DNA from: Pseudoalteromonas sp. NC201
GTDB lineage: Bacteria; Pseudomonadota; Gammaproteobacteria; Enterobacterales; Alteromonadaceae
Assembly (NCBI RefSeq): GCF_002850255.1
Contig: NZ_CP022522.1
Location: forward strand, 562,097-626,096
DNA length: 64,000 bases
Direction: 5' to 3'
A model generated the notes under the pieces. The model ran no database searches and was not told the DNA's origin. It saw nothing but the letters and a program-made list of their open reading frames with translations. Position numbers and translations under genes: made by a program. Positions 47,804 to 57,297 of this stretch are shown here, in pieces; the stretch's first letter is position 1; each line of letters begins with the position of its first letter.

Positions 47804-49876
47804 ATGAAAAAACTATCATTGACCGCTGCAAGTGTTGCACTTGCATTGGGATTGATTGGTTGTAGCGAACAACCGCAAACACAACAACAAAAACCAGCGG
47901 AACAAGCCGAAGCACAAAAGGCGGTTTTGAATTCTGGTATCGAATTGGAAAATATTGATAAATCAGTGCGTGCACAAGATGATTTTTACTTTCACGTTAA
48001 TGGTCATTGGTTAGAGAAAACCAAAATCCCAGCAGACAAATCAAATTATGGTTCTTTCTCTCAGCTTTATGATGAGTCACAAAAAGCGCTGCGTAAAGTG
48101 CTTGAGAATGCTGCTAGCAACGGCTCAGCTAAAGTAGGTAGCGATGAGCAAAAGTTGGGTGCGTTTTATCAAAGTTATATGGACGAGGGCGCGAGAAACG
48201 AGTTGGGCTTAAACCCTGTTAAGCCTTATCTGAAAGAAATTCTAGACTTGAAGAGTAAATCGGAGCTACCAGCTATCTTTGCTAAAATGCGTTTAACCGG
48301 TGCTAGCACTCCATTCGGTTGGTATGTTAATAATGACGCTAAAAACTCAAGTGAAAATGCACTCTACATGTTCCAGTCAGGGCTTGGTTTACCTGATCGC
48401 GACTACTACCTGAAAGATGACGAAAAGTTTAGTAAAATTCGCGAGCAGTATCAGCGCTATATCGAACAATTGTTAGCTAAGGCTGGTCATAAAAATCCAG
48501 GCCAAGCTGCACTAAATATTATTGAGTTAGAAAAGCAAATTGCCGAGGCGCAATGGACACGTGTTGAAAGCCGCGACGCGACTAAAACCTATAACAAGCT
48601 AAGCAATGATGCGTTTAATCAATTAATGCCTGACTTTGATACATCAGCATTTTTAAGCGCACTTGGTATTAAAACGGATTCTCTTATTGTAAGCCAACCA
48701 AGTTTTTTTGAAGCGCTGTCTAAAATCATTGCAGATTCAAAGCTAGAAGCATGGCAAGACTACTTAACATTCCACTTTACCAATGACTACGCCGAGTTAC
48801 TAAGTAAAGATGTAGTTGACCTTAAGTTTGGTTTCTTTGGTAAAACATTGACGGGTGTAGAAGAACAAGCGCCAACATGGAAAAAGGCGGTGGATGCAAG
48901 TAATTCAGTACTTGGTGAAATGCTAGGCAAGATATACGTTAAGTCGTATTTCCCACCAGAAGCTAAGGCTAGAATGGAAGAATTAGTCGCAAACCTTATT
49001 AAAGGGTTTGATCAAGCGATTGATGGCCTTGAGTGGATGAGTGCTGAAACTAAGATAGCTGCAAAAGATAAGCTCAATAAGTTTACGCCAAAGATTGGTT
49101 ATCCTGACAAATGGAAAGATTATTCCGCACTTGAGATCAATCCTGATGATCTAGTCGGTAACTACGTACGTTATAGTCAATTTGCGAATCAGGAGATGAT
49201 CGATAAATTAGGCAAGCCTGTGGACCGTAGCGAGTGGTTGATGACACCACAAACGGTGAACGCGTACTATAACCCAGTGAATAACGAGATTGTATTCCCT
49301 GCTGCGATTTTACAGCCGCCATTCTTTAACCTAGAAGCGGATGATGCAGTAAATTACGGTGCAATCGGTGCGGTTATCGGTCACGAGTTAGGTCACGGCT
49401 TTGACGACCAAGGTGCGAAGTACGACGGTGATGGTAACCTACGTAATTGGTGGAGTGAGTCTGACCTTTCACAATTCGAAGCACGTAGCCAAAAGCTGGT
49501 TGAGCAGTTTAATGGTTTTAAACCGTTTGAAGATGCGGGTGTAAACGGTGAACTGACACTGGGTGAAAATATTGGTGATTTAGGCGGGTTAACTGTCGCT
49601 TATAAAGCGTACCAAATTTCACTAGGTGATCAAAAAGCGCCTGTTATTGACGGTTACACTGGGGAGCAGCGCTTCTTTATGGGCTGGTCACAAATTTGGC
49701 GTCGTAAGTATCGCGATGAAGAGCTGCGTAATCGTCTAATGACAGATCCGCATTCACCAAGTCATTATCGAGTGATTGGTGTGCTGCCGAATATGCCAGA
49801 GTTTTATAAGGCATTTGATGTGAAAGAAGGCGATAAGATGTATCTTAAACCAGAAGACAGAGTGAAAATCTGGTAA
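47804..49876 (+). CDS. M13-family zinc metallopeptidase, predicted lipoprotein (PepO-like)
   Basis: 690-residue peptidase related to neprilysin and PepO, acting on short peptides in the periplasm or on the cell surface. MKKLSLTAASVALALGLIGC is a lipoprotein signal with Cys20. Zinc-binding HELGH is at residues 527-531, the third ligand Glu at about 588 in GENIGDLGG, and NAYYNPVNNEIVFPAAIL is the substrate-binding segment. AGGGGA precedes the ATG at 47804; an upstream in-frame ATG at 47759 has no ribosome site. The 271 bases before it hold nothing recognisable. Confidence 0.93.
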   Translation: MKKLSLTAASVALALGLIGCSEQPQTQQQKPAEQAEAQKAVLNSGIELENIDKSVRAQDDFYFHVNGHWLEKTKIPADKSNYGSFSQLYDESQKALRKVLENAASNGSAKVGSDEQKLGAFYQSYMDEGARNELGLNPVKPYLKEILDLKSKSELPAIFAKMRLTGASTPFGWYVNNDAKNSSENALYMFQSGLGLPDRDYYLKDDEKFSKIREQYQRYIEQLLAKAGHKNPGQAALNIIELEKQIAEAQWTRVESRDATKTYNKLSNDAFNQLMPDFDTSAFLSALGIKTDSLIVSQPSFFEALSKIIADSKLEAWQDYLTFHFTNDYAELLSKDVVDLKFGFFGKTLTGVEEQAPTWKKAVDASNSVLGEMLGKIYVKSYFPPEAKARMEELVANLIKGFDQAIDGLEWMSAETKIAAKDKLNKFTPKIGYPDKWKDYSALEINPDDLVGNYVRYSQFANQEMIDKLGKPVDRSEWLMTPQTVNAYYNPVNNEIVFPAAILQPPFFNLEADDAVNYGAIGAVIGHELGHGFDDQGAKYDGDGNLRNWWSESDLSQFEARSQKLVEQFNGFKPFEDAGVNGELTLGENIGDLGGLTVAYKAYQISLGDQKAPVIDGYTGEQRFFMGWSQIWRRKYRDEELRNRLMTDPHSPSHYRVIGVLPNMPEFYKAFDVKEGDKMYLKPEDRVKIW

Positions 49877-50101
49877 TTTCACATTTTGAATTCGTGGCGG
49901 TTTTATTGTGTTCCTGCAGTAAATCCGCCGCTTTTACGACATCCAATTACAATCCTCTGAACTTCTCACAAAATACCACACTCAATTCAGCACTTTCTGC
50001 AAACACTCGCTATTTCCAAGGTTTAGTTCATCGCTATTTGATGGTATTTACAGCCAAATCAGAGTAGCTTCATTTTGTCTAACACAAGGATATGAAAAAA
50101 T
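49877..50101. other. Intergenic region before the hexosaminidase gene
   Basis: The gap from 49877 to 50201 contains the NagR-like operator at 50102-50119. No gene or other feature is seen in the rest. Confidence 0.5.
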
Positions 50102-50119
50102 AATGATAGCGCTGTCATT
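50102..50119 (+). promoter_or_regulatory. NagR-like operator upstream of hexosaminidase gene
   Basis: AATGATAGCGCTGTCATT is a palindrome differing at one position from the consensus remembered for the LacI-family GlcNAc repressor NagR of Alteromonadales (AATGACARCGYTGTCATT). It lies 82 bases before the ATG. A sister site precedes the GlcNAc permease gene. Confidence 0.7.
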
Positions 50120-50201
50120 TTAACTTTTATATGATGTTTAGGAACAATAAGTGATTAAATGATGTTCATTTAGAATTGAACATGAAGACTGGGAGCAAAA
50201 G

Positions 50202-52793
50202 ATGAGAATAAAAACGACTTTGCTTGGGGCGATAATTGCTGGGTGCTCGTTCTATACACACGCATCATTTACGCAGCAGCAGTTAGCGCAATTTGCAAGT
50301 GACACGCATTTTGAATTTGCGGTAGAAAATAACTTCAGTAATGGTGCTGGGGGCTTTAGCGGTGCTATTACACTGACTAACAATTCAAAAGTTGATCTAC
50401 CAAAAGGACAAAGTGATTGGCAAATCTATTTGCACTCAGTTCGTCATATTTCAACGGAAACCGCTGAAGGTTTGCGCTTTGAACATATTAATGGCGACCT
50501 TCATCGTATAACTCCTACCGATTCGTTTGCTGGCTTAAAAGCCGGTGAAAAGCTCAAGTTAGCTTTTGATGGTTCGGCTTGGGTTGCTGCATACAGCGAT
50601 TTTATGCCGCGTGCCTTTATTGTGTCAGGTAAAAATAAGCCGGTCATTTTTGCAAATACTGATACAGAAGACATGACACAGTTCGTTGCGCCATTTGAGC
50701 GTGAGAACCAACTGAAAAGATACAATACACCTACCGATTACACGCAGATAGCGAATGCAGCGCTGCGTTTTGAACGTAATCAAAGCAATATTTCGGTCTC
50801 AAAAGAAGATGCGCTAAGACGTATCATTCCAAAGCCTGAGCACATCGACTTTAATCGTGGCGAAATCACCCTTAACAAAAACTGGCAGATCCGCTTTGCC
50901 GGACGCTTGAAGTCAGAAGTCGCCGTTTTTCAAGAAGACTTGTCAGAGTATGGACTGGATTTAAAAGCTGAAGCTAATCACGTGCCAGAAGGAAATATCC
51001 CGACGATCCGTCTTAAAGTTGCGAAAAGTCTAGGGCGCGATTATGACTACAACCAAGCCGGATCATATACATTAGATATTGATGATGATGTGATTGAAAT
51101 CACGGGTATTGATAATGCTGGTGTGTTTTACGGTATTCAAAGTTTGCTTGCGCTATTTCCTGCCGATAGTAAAAATGAAATTACCTTGTCTCACGTAGAG
51201 ATCAAAGACTCTCCGCGTTTTAGCTGGCGTGGTATGCATTACGACAATGCCCGTAACTATCATGGTAAAGATGCGTTATTTAAATTAATTGAGCAGATGG
51301 CGCGTTATAAGTTAAATAAGTTCCATTGGCACTTCTCAGATGATGAAGGCTGGCGACTAGAGATCCCTGGGCTCCCTGAGTTAACGGAAGTCGGCGCATT
51401 CCGTTGTTTTGATTTACAAGAGCGTGAGTGCCTACTGACTCAGTTGGGCACAGGTCCTTTCAAAACGGGAAGTGGAAATGGTTACCTGTCTCGCGAGGAC
51501 TTTGTAGAGTTACTTAAATTTGCCACCGCGCGTCATATTGAGATCATTCCAGAAATCGAAAGCCCAGGACATGCTCGTGCTGCGATTAAGTCGATGGAAG
51601 CGCGTTATCACAAATTGATGGAAGCAGGTAAAGCACAAGAGGCCAAAGCCTATCTTCTGAACGATATTGATGACACTTCAAAGTATCTAACCGTGCAACT
51701 CTATACTGATAACTCTATTAATGTTTGCTTGGACTCAAGCTATGCCTTTATGGAGAAGGTGGTATATGAACTGCAGGAAATGTATCGCGATGCTGGCACT
51801 ATGTTAACGACAGTCCATTTTGGTGGCGATGAGGTTGGAAAGGGCTCATGGACTGAATCACCAGCATGTAATGAGCTATTTGCGGTCGCCGACAACGGAG
51901 TGGCTGGACCTAATGATTTAAAACCATACTTTACTCAAAAAGTTGCAAAATTGCTTGCTAAGCGTGGGATCACCCCTGCCGCTTGGGAAGATGGTTTAAT
52001 GTATAACACCACGACGACCTTTAAACGTGATGAATTCCCAAATCCACAGTTTTTGGTAAATACTTGGGATAACATTTGGGAGTGGGGCGTTGCAGACAGA
52101 GCCCACCGTTTTGCAAACAACAATTACCAAGTTATTTTGTCTCACGGTACACATTTGTACTTTGATCACCCTTATGAAGCGCACCCTGAAGAGCGCGGCT
52201 ATTATTGGGCAACTCGTTACACAGATACGAAAAAAGCATTTTCGTATATGCCAGATAATATTTATGCGAATGCGGACTTCACGCGAAACCGTGAGCCTAT
52301 CGTGAACCTAGAAGCCTTAGTTGGTCGAGAGTTGCCCGCGCTTAAAAAACCGCAAAATATCCTTGGTATGCAAGGGCAAATATGGAGTGAGACCATTCGC
52401 TCGGAAGACCAAGTGTTACGATTGATTTTCCCTCGTTTGCTTTCGCTTGCGGAGCGTGCTTGGCATAAAGCGGATTGGGAAGGGCGTCGTATTAACCAAA
52501 AAGAGTTAAACAAGGACTTCTCAACCTTTGCCGCAGCCTTGTCTTTAAAAGAGATTGCAAAGTTACAAAACGATGGCATTAAGCCAAACCTTCCAGTTCC
52601 TGGTGCCAAGGTGGTGCTGGGTAAACTTGAAGCGAATAGTGCGTTCCCTTATCTTACAATTGAAGTGAGCTTAGACAATGGCGAATCTTGGCAGCCTTAT
52701 ACTGATCAGATGAGTGTCTCAGATGAAAGTAAGGTATTGTTGAGAACGCGAGCCGGAGAAAAAAATACGAGCCGTGTCACAGGGTTGAAATAA
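50202..52793 (+). CDS. Beta-N-acetylhexosaminidase (GH20, chitobiase)
   Basis: Cleaves terminal GlcNAc from chitobiose and related glycans. 863 residues: signal peptide (ends YTHA), N-terminal chitobiase/CHB-HEX domain (IYLHSVRHIS), GH20b domain (about 210-330), then the GH20 barrel with catalytic Asp543-Glu544 in HFGGDEVGKGSW and RYKLNKFHWHFSDDEGWRLE. A short immunoglobulin-like C-terminal domain follows (YLTIEVSLDNGESWQPYTD). It is exported, probably periplasmic. Paired with nagP under a shared operator type. Confidence 0.94.
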   Translation: MRIKTTLLGAIIAGCSFYTHASFTQQQLAQFASDTHFEFAVENNFSNGAGGFSGAITLTNNSKVDLPKGQSDWQIYLHSVRHISTETAEGLRFEHINGDLHRITPTDSFAGLKAGEKLKLAFDGSAWVAAYSDFMPRAFIVSGKNKPVIFANTDTEDMTQFVAPFERENQLKRYNTPTDYTQIANAALRFERNQSNISVSKEDALRRIIPKPEHIDFNRGEITLNKNWQIRFAGRLKSEVAVFQEDLSEYGLDLKAEANHVPEGNIPTIRLKVAKSLGRDYDYNQAGSYTLDIDDDVIEITGIDNAGVFYGIQSLLALFPADSKNEITLSHVEIKDSPRFSWRGMHYDNARNYHGKDALFKLIEQMARYKLNKFHWHFSDDEGWRLEIPGLPELTEVGAFRCFDLQERECLLTQLGTGPFKTGSGNGYLSREDFVELLKFATARHIEIIPEIESPGHARAAIKSMEARYHKLMEAGKAQEAKAYLLNDIDDTSKYLTVQLYTDNSINVCLDSSYAFMEKVVYELQEMYRDAGTMLTTVHFGGDEVGKGSWTESPACNELFAVADNGVAGPNDLKPYFTQKVAKLLAKRGITPAAWEDGLMYNTTTTFKRDEFPNPQFLVNTWDNIWEWGVADRAHRFANNNYQVILSHGTHLYFDHPYEAHPEERGYYWATRYTDTKKAFSYMPDNIYANADFTRNREPIVNLEALVGRELPALKKPQNILGMQGQIWSETIRSEDQVLRLIFPRLLSLAERAWHKADWEGRRINQKELNKDFSTFAAALSLKEIAKLQNDGIKPNLPVPGAKVVLGKLEANSAFPYLTIEVSLDNGESWQPYTDQMSVSDESKVLLRTRAGEKNTSRVTGLK

Positions 52794-52814
52794 ACCCTCG
52801 TATTCAGTTTATCG

Positions 52815-52839
52815 CAAAAAAGGGCAATGGCCCTTTTTT
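52815..52839 (+). terminator. Terminator after the hexosaminidase gene
   Basis: AAAAAGGGC, loop AAT, GGCCCTTTTTT, bidirectional. Confidence 0.85.
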
Positions 52840-52896
52840 GGTGATAATTTTGCTCAAATTCTAACTGGTAATGAAATAGATTTTAACGTAAAGTTA

Positions 52897-52914
52897 AATG
52901 TCAGCGCTGTCATT
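52897..52914 (+). promoter_or_regulatory. NagR-like operator upstream of nagP
   Basis: AATGTCAGCGCTGTCATT, one mismatch to the NagR consensus, 71 bases before the nagP ATG. It shares the AGCGCTGTCATT half with the site at 50102. Confidence 0.72.
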
Positions 52915-52985
52915 TTTGTAAAAAAGCAGTGAGCAAAGCAAAAAATAACAAGGCAAAAAGCCATACAAACAATAAACGATGAGTA

Positions 52986-54281
52986 ATGTTTATGGAAGCT
53001 ACCGTGTCGAATACAACAAAACGAAGTAACGCGATCCCTATGGCAATTGTCGCAGCCATGTTTTTTATTCTTGGCTTTGTGACTTGGCTTAATGGGTCAC
53101 TAATGCCATATTTGGAGCAAGTACTAAAACTAACTCCTCTCCAATCTTCATTTATTCTTTTCTCTTTTTATATTGCGGTGACATTTACAGCGGTTCCTTC
53201 CGCTCTAGTTATCCGTAAGGTGGGTTATAAAAATGGTATGGCCATCGCAATTGCGATGATGATGTGTGCAGCGTTGCTATATATTCCAGCGGCTAAAACA
53301 CAAATGTTTGCATTGTTCTTGTTTGCTCAATTTACTATGGGTATTGGGCAAACATTATTACAAACTGCTGTAAATCCTTATGTGGTGCGTATTGGACCTG
53401 AAGAGTCAGCAGCTGTGCGCGTAAGTATTATGGGTATACTGAATAAAGGTGCTGGTATTGTTGCGCCGCTTGTATTTACCGCGTTGGTGCTGAGTAACTT
53501 TACTGATATGGCAGGTAAAGAGCTGACTCAAGCTGATATCGATGCAATGGCAAACGGTCTTATCGGGCCATATTTAGGCTTGGCTGCATTTATTGGTATT
53601 TTTGCCTTGGGTATTAAGTTTGCACCACTACCTGAAATAGAAAAAGATGATGAAGAAGAACATGGCTCAGTGAGAGAAGCGCTATCTCATCCTAATCTAA
53701 AGCTTGGTGTGATCGCACTGTTTTTGTATGTTGCAGTTGAAGTGATTGCTGGTGATACGATTGGTTCATTTGCGTTAGCGCTGGGTGTTGAAAAATATAG
53801 TGTGATGACCTCTTATACTATGGCTTGTATGGTTACGGGCTATATTTTGGGTATTATATTGATCCCGAGAGTAATATCGCAGGAGAGGGCGTTAACAGCA
53901 TCTGCCGTGCTTGGTGTGCTTCTCACGCTCGCAATTTCATTTGGCAGCCCAGACTCATTTGTCATTTCAAATCTATTTGGATTATCAGCGTTGCCTGATA
54001 TTCTATTGATGGTCGCTATTTTAGGTTTAGCAAATGCCATTATGTGGCCTGCTATTTGGCCGCTCGCATTATCTGGACTTGGCAAGCTAACCAGTGTAGG
54101 CTCTGGTTTATTGGTTATGGGTATTGCCGGTGGTGCATTCGGTCCAGTATTCTTAGGTTTAGCTAAGGGCACATCTGGCACAGTGGAATCACAGCAAATT
54201 GCACACCTTGTAATGTTACCTTGTTATCTATTTATAATCTTCTACGCTGTGAAAGGTCATAAGATCAAAAAGAAAGCGTAG
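52986..54281 (+). CDS. nagP: N-acetylglucosamine permease NagP (MFS, FucP-like)
   Basis: Inner-membrane symporter of the FHS/FucP group, which imports GlcNAc released by the upstream hexosaminidase. 431 residues and 12 helices. IPMAIVAAMFFILGFVTWLN and LMPYLEQVLKLTPLQSSFIL are typical of the NagP/FucP family, with NPYVVRIGPEESAAVRVSI in the central region. Its own NagR-like operator suggests induction by GlcNAc. No nagA, nagB or nagK is nearby. Confidence 0.87.
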   Translation: MFMEATVSNTTKRSNAIPMAIVAAMFFILGFVTWLNGSLMPYLEQVLKLTPLQSSFILFSFYIAVTFTAVPSALVIRKVGYKNGMAIAIAMMMCAALLYIPAAKTQMFALFLFAQFTMGIGQTLLQTAVNPYVVRIGPEESAAVRVSIMGILNKGAGIVAPLVFTALVLSNFTDMAGKELTQADIDAMANGLIGPYLGLAAFIGIFALGIKFAPLPEIEKDDEEEHGSVREALSHPNLKLGVIALFLYVAVEVIAGDTIGSFALALGVEKYSVMTSYTMACMVTGYILGIILIPRVISQERALTASAVLGVLLTLAISFGSPDSFVISNLFGLSALPDILLMVAILGLANAIMWPAIWPLALSGLGKLTSVGSGLLVMGIAGGAFGPVFLGLAKGTSGTVESQQIAHLVMLPCYLFIIFYAVKGHKIKKKA

Positions 54282-54330
54282 CAAGAAAATGTAAAGCATT
54301 TCTATGTATGTAGAAATAATCCCGTGTGTG

Positions 54331-54359
54331 ATGCCACCTGAATAAGGTGGCATTTTTTT
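54331..54359 (+). terminator. Terminator after nagP
   Basis: ATGCCACC, seven-base loop, GGTGGCAT and a T run. Confidence 0.85.
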
Positions 54360-54410
54360 ATGCCTAAATCACTCCCTTACCTGCAAAACCGGTTTAATGC
54401 TGAGATCTTT

Positions 54411-55250
54411 TTCGCGATATAAAATCGCTGCTACGCTGATGTCTGGTGCTTATTGTTTGGTGTTTGCCGTGTAGGAGCTACTTTATATAGCGAGGGTTTT
54501 ATTCTTAAGTCGCGATATAAAATCGCTGCTACGCTGATGTCTGGTGCTTATTGTTTGGTGTTTGCCGTGTAGGAACTACTTTATATAGTGAGGGTTTTAT
54601 TCTTAAGTCGCGATATAAAATCGCTGCTACGCTGGTGTCTGGTGCTTATTGTTTGGTGTTTGCCGTGTAGGAGCTACTTTATGTAGCGAGGGTTTTATTC
54701 TTAAGTCGCGATATAAAATCGCTGCTACGCTGGTGTCTGGTGCTTATTGTTTGGTGTTGGTCGTGTAGGAGCTACTTTATGTAGCGAGGGTTTTATTCTT
54801 AAGTCGCGATATAAAATCGCTGCTACGCAGATGTTTAGTGCTTGTTGTTTGGTGTTGGTCGTGTAGGAGCTACTTTATGTAGCGAGGGTTTTATTCTTAA
54901 GTCGCGATATAAAATCGCTGCTACGCAGATGTTTAGTGCTTGTTGTTTGGTGTTGGTCGTGTAGGAGCTACTTTATGTAGCGAGGGTTTTATTCTTAAGT
55001 CGCGATATAAAATTGCTGCTACGCAGATGTTTAGTGCTTGTTGTTTGGTGTTGGTCGTGTAGGAGCTACTTTATGTAGCGAGGGTTTTATTCTTAAGTCG
55101 CGATATAAAATCGCTGCTACGCAGATGTTTAGTGCTTGTTGTTTGGTGTTGGTCGTGTAGGAGCTACTTTATGTAGCGAGGGTTTTATTTTTAAGTTGCG
55201 ATATAAAATCGCTGCTACGCAGATGTTTGGTGTTTATTGTGTAGGAGTGA
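54411..55250. repeat. 98-bp BIME-like tandem array (about nine units)
   Basis: CGCGATATAAAATCGCTG recurs at 54413, 54511, 54609, 54707, 54805, 54903, 55001 (one base changed), 55099 and 55197 (first base changed), always 98 bases apart. Each unit holds two inverted palindromes: GTAGGAGC to GTAGCGAG on the plus strand, and on the minus strand GTAGCAGCG to TATCGCGA. The units change gradually along the array (GCTGATGTCTGG early, GCAGATGTTTAG late), so it expanded by stepwise duplication. No spacers vary as in CRISPR and no ORF is likely. It ends beside tRNA-His. Confidence 0.9.
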
Positions 55251-55294
55251 TGTGTGCGTAAAAATATAAAATGGGAATGAATTTATAAAAAGAG

Positions 55295-55371
55295 TGGGGC
55301 GACTGATGGGACTTGAACCCACGACAACCGGAATCACAATCCAGGGCTCTACCAACTGAGCTACAGCCGCC
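55295..55371 (-). tRNA. tRNA-His (GTG)
   Basis: Read on the minus strand the cloverleaf is complete: encoded G-1, acceptor GCGGCTG pairing with CAGTCGC, TAGCTCAG D arm, anticodon loop TTGTGAT with anticodon GTG, GGGTTCAAGTCCC T arm, discriminator C and encoded CCA. The extra 5' G and C73 are the identity elements for histidine. Single tRNA, not in a cluster. Confidence 0.97.
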
Positions 55372-55407
55372 ACAAAAGACTTGAACACCTTGTCTGGTGT
55401 GGCGCGC

Positions 55408-55435
55408 ATAATACATAAGTTTTTTCCAAATGCAA
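55408..55435 (-). promoter_or_regulatory. tRNA-His promoter
   Basis: On the minus strand TTGCAT, 16 bases and TATTAT are followed by the GC-rich discriminator GCGCGCC, a feature of stringently controlled stable-RNA promoters. Confidence 0.65.
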
Positions 55436-55565
55436 AGGGAAATATCGAAAAAACTTAATAAAAGTTTTTTTTCGGAGATTATTTCCGCATACAGCAAATA
55501 TTCATATATCCTATGTATGATCCAGCCGATCTAATGATAAATAACTGCTTAATATAAAAAGGGGG

Positions 55566-56390
55566 ATGAGTATGGAAGCTGTTTGGAAATGGGTTAATGA
55601 GAACTCAGATTTAATCTTACACTATGTGCTTCAAGGCGTTATAGCACTAATAATTTTCTTCGTTGGCTTAAAACTAGCTAAGCTCAGTGCTGATCTCACT
55701 GAAAAAGCATTTGGTAAACGCAAAGTAGATAAAGCGGTAGGCTCATTCGTTGCCAATATTGCTTATGCGATTGTTTTTGCCGCGACGCTGCTTATGGCAT
55801 TATCTCAGGTAGGTATCGAAACCACCTCATTCATTGCTATTTTAGGTGCCGCAGGCTTGGCTGTTGGTCTTGCCCTGCAAGGCTCACTTTCTAATTTTGC
55901 ATCTGGCGTACTTATTATTATGCTGCGTCCGTTCAAGTCAGGAGACTATATTGAAGCTGGCGGCAAAGCCGGTAGTGTACAAAAGATAGAAATCTTCTCT
56001 ACAGAGCTTCGTACTCCTGATAACAAAGTAATTGTAATGCCAAACTCTGCCATTATGTCCGGTGCGATCGTTAACTACTCACGCGAAAAAACACGTCGTA
56101 TTGACCTTGTAATTGGTGTTGGCTATGACGCCGATCTACGAGAAGCAAAAGCGGTATTAAAGTCTGTACTAGACAATGAATCACGTATTTTGAAAGAGCC
56201 AGCTTATACGGTAGCAGTGCTGGAGCTTGCCGACTCAAGTGTTAACTTTGTTGTTCGTCCTTGGGTTAAAACAGAAGAGTACTGGCCAACGTATTTCACG
56301 CTTGTGGAAAATATTAAGATTGCGCTAGACGAAGCTAATATTACCATTCCATTCCCGCAAATGGATGTTCACCTACACAAAGATCAGTAA
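55566..56390 (+). CDS. mscS: Small-conductance mechanosensitive channel (MscS family)
   Basis: Releases solutes on sudden osmotic downshift. 274 residues: three N-terminal helices with the pore helix in GAAGLAVGLALQGSLSNFAS, then the MscS beta domain (LRPFKSGDYIEAGGKAGSVQ) and PNSAIMSGAIVNYSREKTRR. Size is close to E. coli MscS (286). GGGGG precedes the ATG. A DUF481 outer-membrane gene follows after 15 bases. Confidence 0.93.
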   Translation: MSMEAVWKWVNENSDLILHYVLQGVIALIIFFVGLKLAKLSADLTEKAFGKRKVDKAVGSFVANIAYAIVFAATLLMALSQVGIETTSFIAILGAAGLAVGLALQGSLSNFASGVLIIMLRPFKSGDYIEAGGKAGSVQKIEIFSTELRTPDNKVIVMPNSAIMSGAIVNYSREKTRRIDLVIGVGYDADLREAKAVLKSVLDNESRILKEPAYTVAVLELADSSVNFVVRPWVKTEEYWPTYFTLVENIKIALDEANITIPFPQMDVHLHKDQ

Positions 56391-56405
56391 AAAGGTTAGT
56401 TAGAA

Positions 56406-57197
56406 ATGAAATTGAAGGTTTTAACCTGTTGTATTCTTATGGCTGCCAGCGCTAATGCAGCAGCAGAAGGTAAAGCTAAGAAACCACAGAAAGTTTGGGA
56501 TGTAACCAGTGAAGTTGGTGCGATAATCACCAGTGGTAACACTGAGACAACAACGCTTAAAGGCGGGATCAAAGCTAAACACAATCTAACTAACTGGAAC
56601 AACGAGTACAAGTTAGATGGCTTCTATAAAGAAGACACGCGTGAAAACGATGCAGGTGTAGACATTACATCTCGTACCAATGAAAAATACTCCGCGTCAG
56701 TTCAAGGCAACTATAAGTTAAACGAAGATAATAGCCACCTATTTGTGTTTGGTTCGTATGTTTCAGATTATTTTGGTGCTTACCGTAGCGAAGCAGTTAT
56801 TTCAGTGGGTTACGGTCAACGTTTATTCGAAAATGACGATATGTATCTTAACGCTGAAATCGGTCCTGGTGTAAAGCGCTTCGAGCACCAAGACGATAGC
56901 ACTGAACTTGACGATGATGGTGAATTGTTAGCTGGTACTTCTGAAAGCGAGTTCATTGGTGTCGGTAAACTAGATTACCAGTGGCAAATTTCAGAAAATG
57001 CGCGTTTTACACAGCTTATCGCGATTGAATACGGTGATACAAATACTAAGACAACCTCTGAAACGGCGCTGTTAACCAAAATAAATGGTTCGCTTCAAAT
57101 GAAAGTGGCATATAACATTATCCACAACTCTGACGTTGCGGATGGCAAAGAAAATACTGATACAGAAACTTCACTTACTTTGGTTTACAGTTTCTAA
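56406..57197 (+). CDS. DUF481 outer-membrane beta-barrel protein
   Basis: 263 residues with a signal peptide (MKLKVLTCCILMAASANAAA) followed by alternating polar and hydrophobic strands (EVGAIITSGNTETTTLKGGI, FVFGSYVSDYFGAYRSEAVI) ending in phenylalanine (TSLTLVYSF), as in outer-membrane barrels. DUF481 members include the salt-induced protein YdiY of E. coli. Its location directly after mscS suggests a shared osmotic role. The motif TSGNTET is a family signature. A strong terminator follows. Confidence 0.85.
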   Translation: MKLKVLTCCILMAASANAAAEGKAKKPQKVWDVTSEVGAIITSGNTETTTLKGGIKAKHNLTNWNNEYKLDGFYKEDTRENDAGVDITSRTNEKYSASVQGNYKLNEDNSHLFVFGSYVSDYFGAYRSEAVISVGYGQRLFENDDMYLNAEIGPGVKRFEHQDDSTELDDDGELLAGTSESEFIGVGKLDYQWQISENARFTQLIAIEYGDTNTKTTSETALLTKINGSLQMKVAYNIIHNSDVADGKENTDTETSLTLVYSF

Positions 57198-57210
57198 CAA
57201 GTATCTTCCC

Positions 57211-57233
57211 AAAGGGCACTCATGTGCCCTTTT
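57211..57233 (+). terminator. Terminator after the DUF481 gene
   Basis: AAAGGGCAC, loop TCAT, GTGCCCTTTT. Confidence 0.8.
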
Positions 57234-57297
57234 AATTCTTCCAAACTTCGGTAGAATGCTCAAAGTTTAACAAAAGTCTATAATGGAAGAGATTTCA

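Noticed and set aside
54411..55250. CRISPR array
   Set aside because: The whole 98-bp unit is repeated, with no unique spacers and no cas genes nearby; the units consist of paired palindromes.
55215..55497. Minus-strand protein frames over tRNA-His
   Set aside because: The region folds as a complete tRNA-His, and the frames are chance readings through it.
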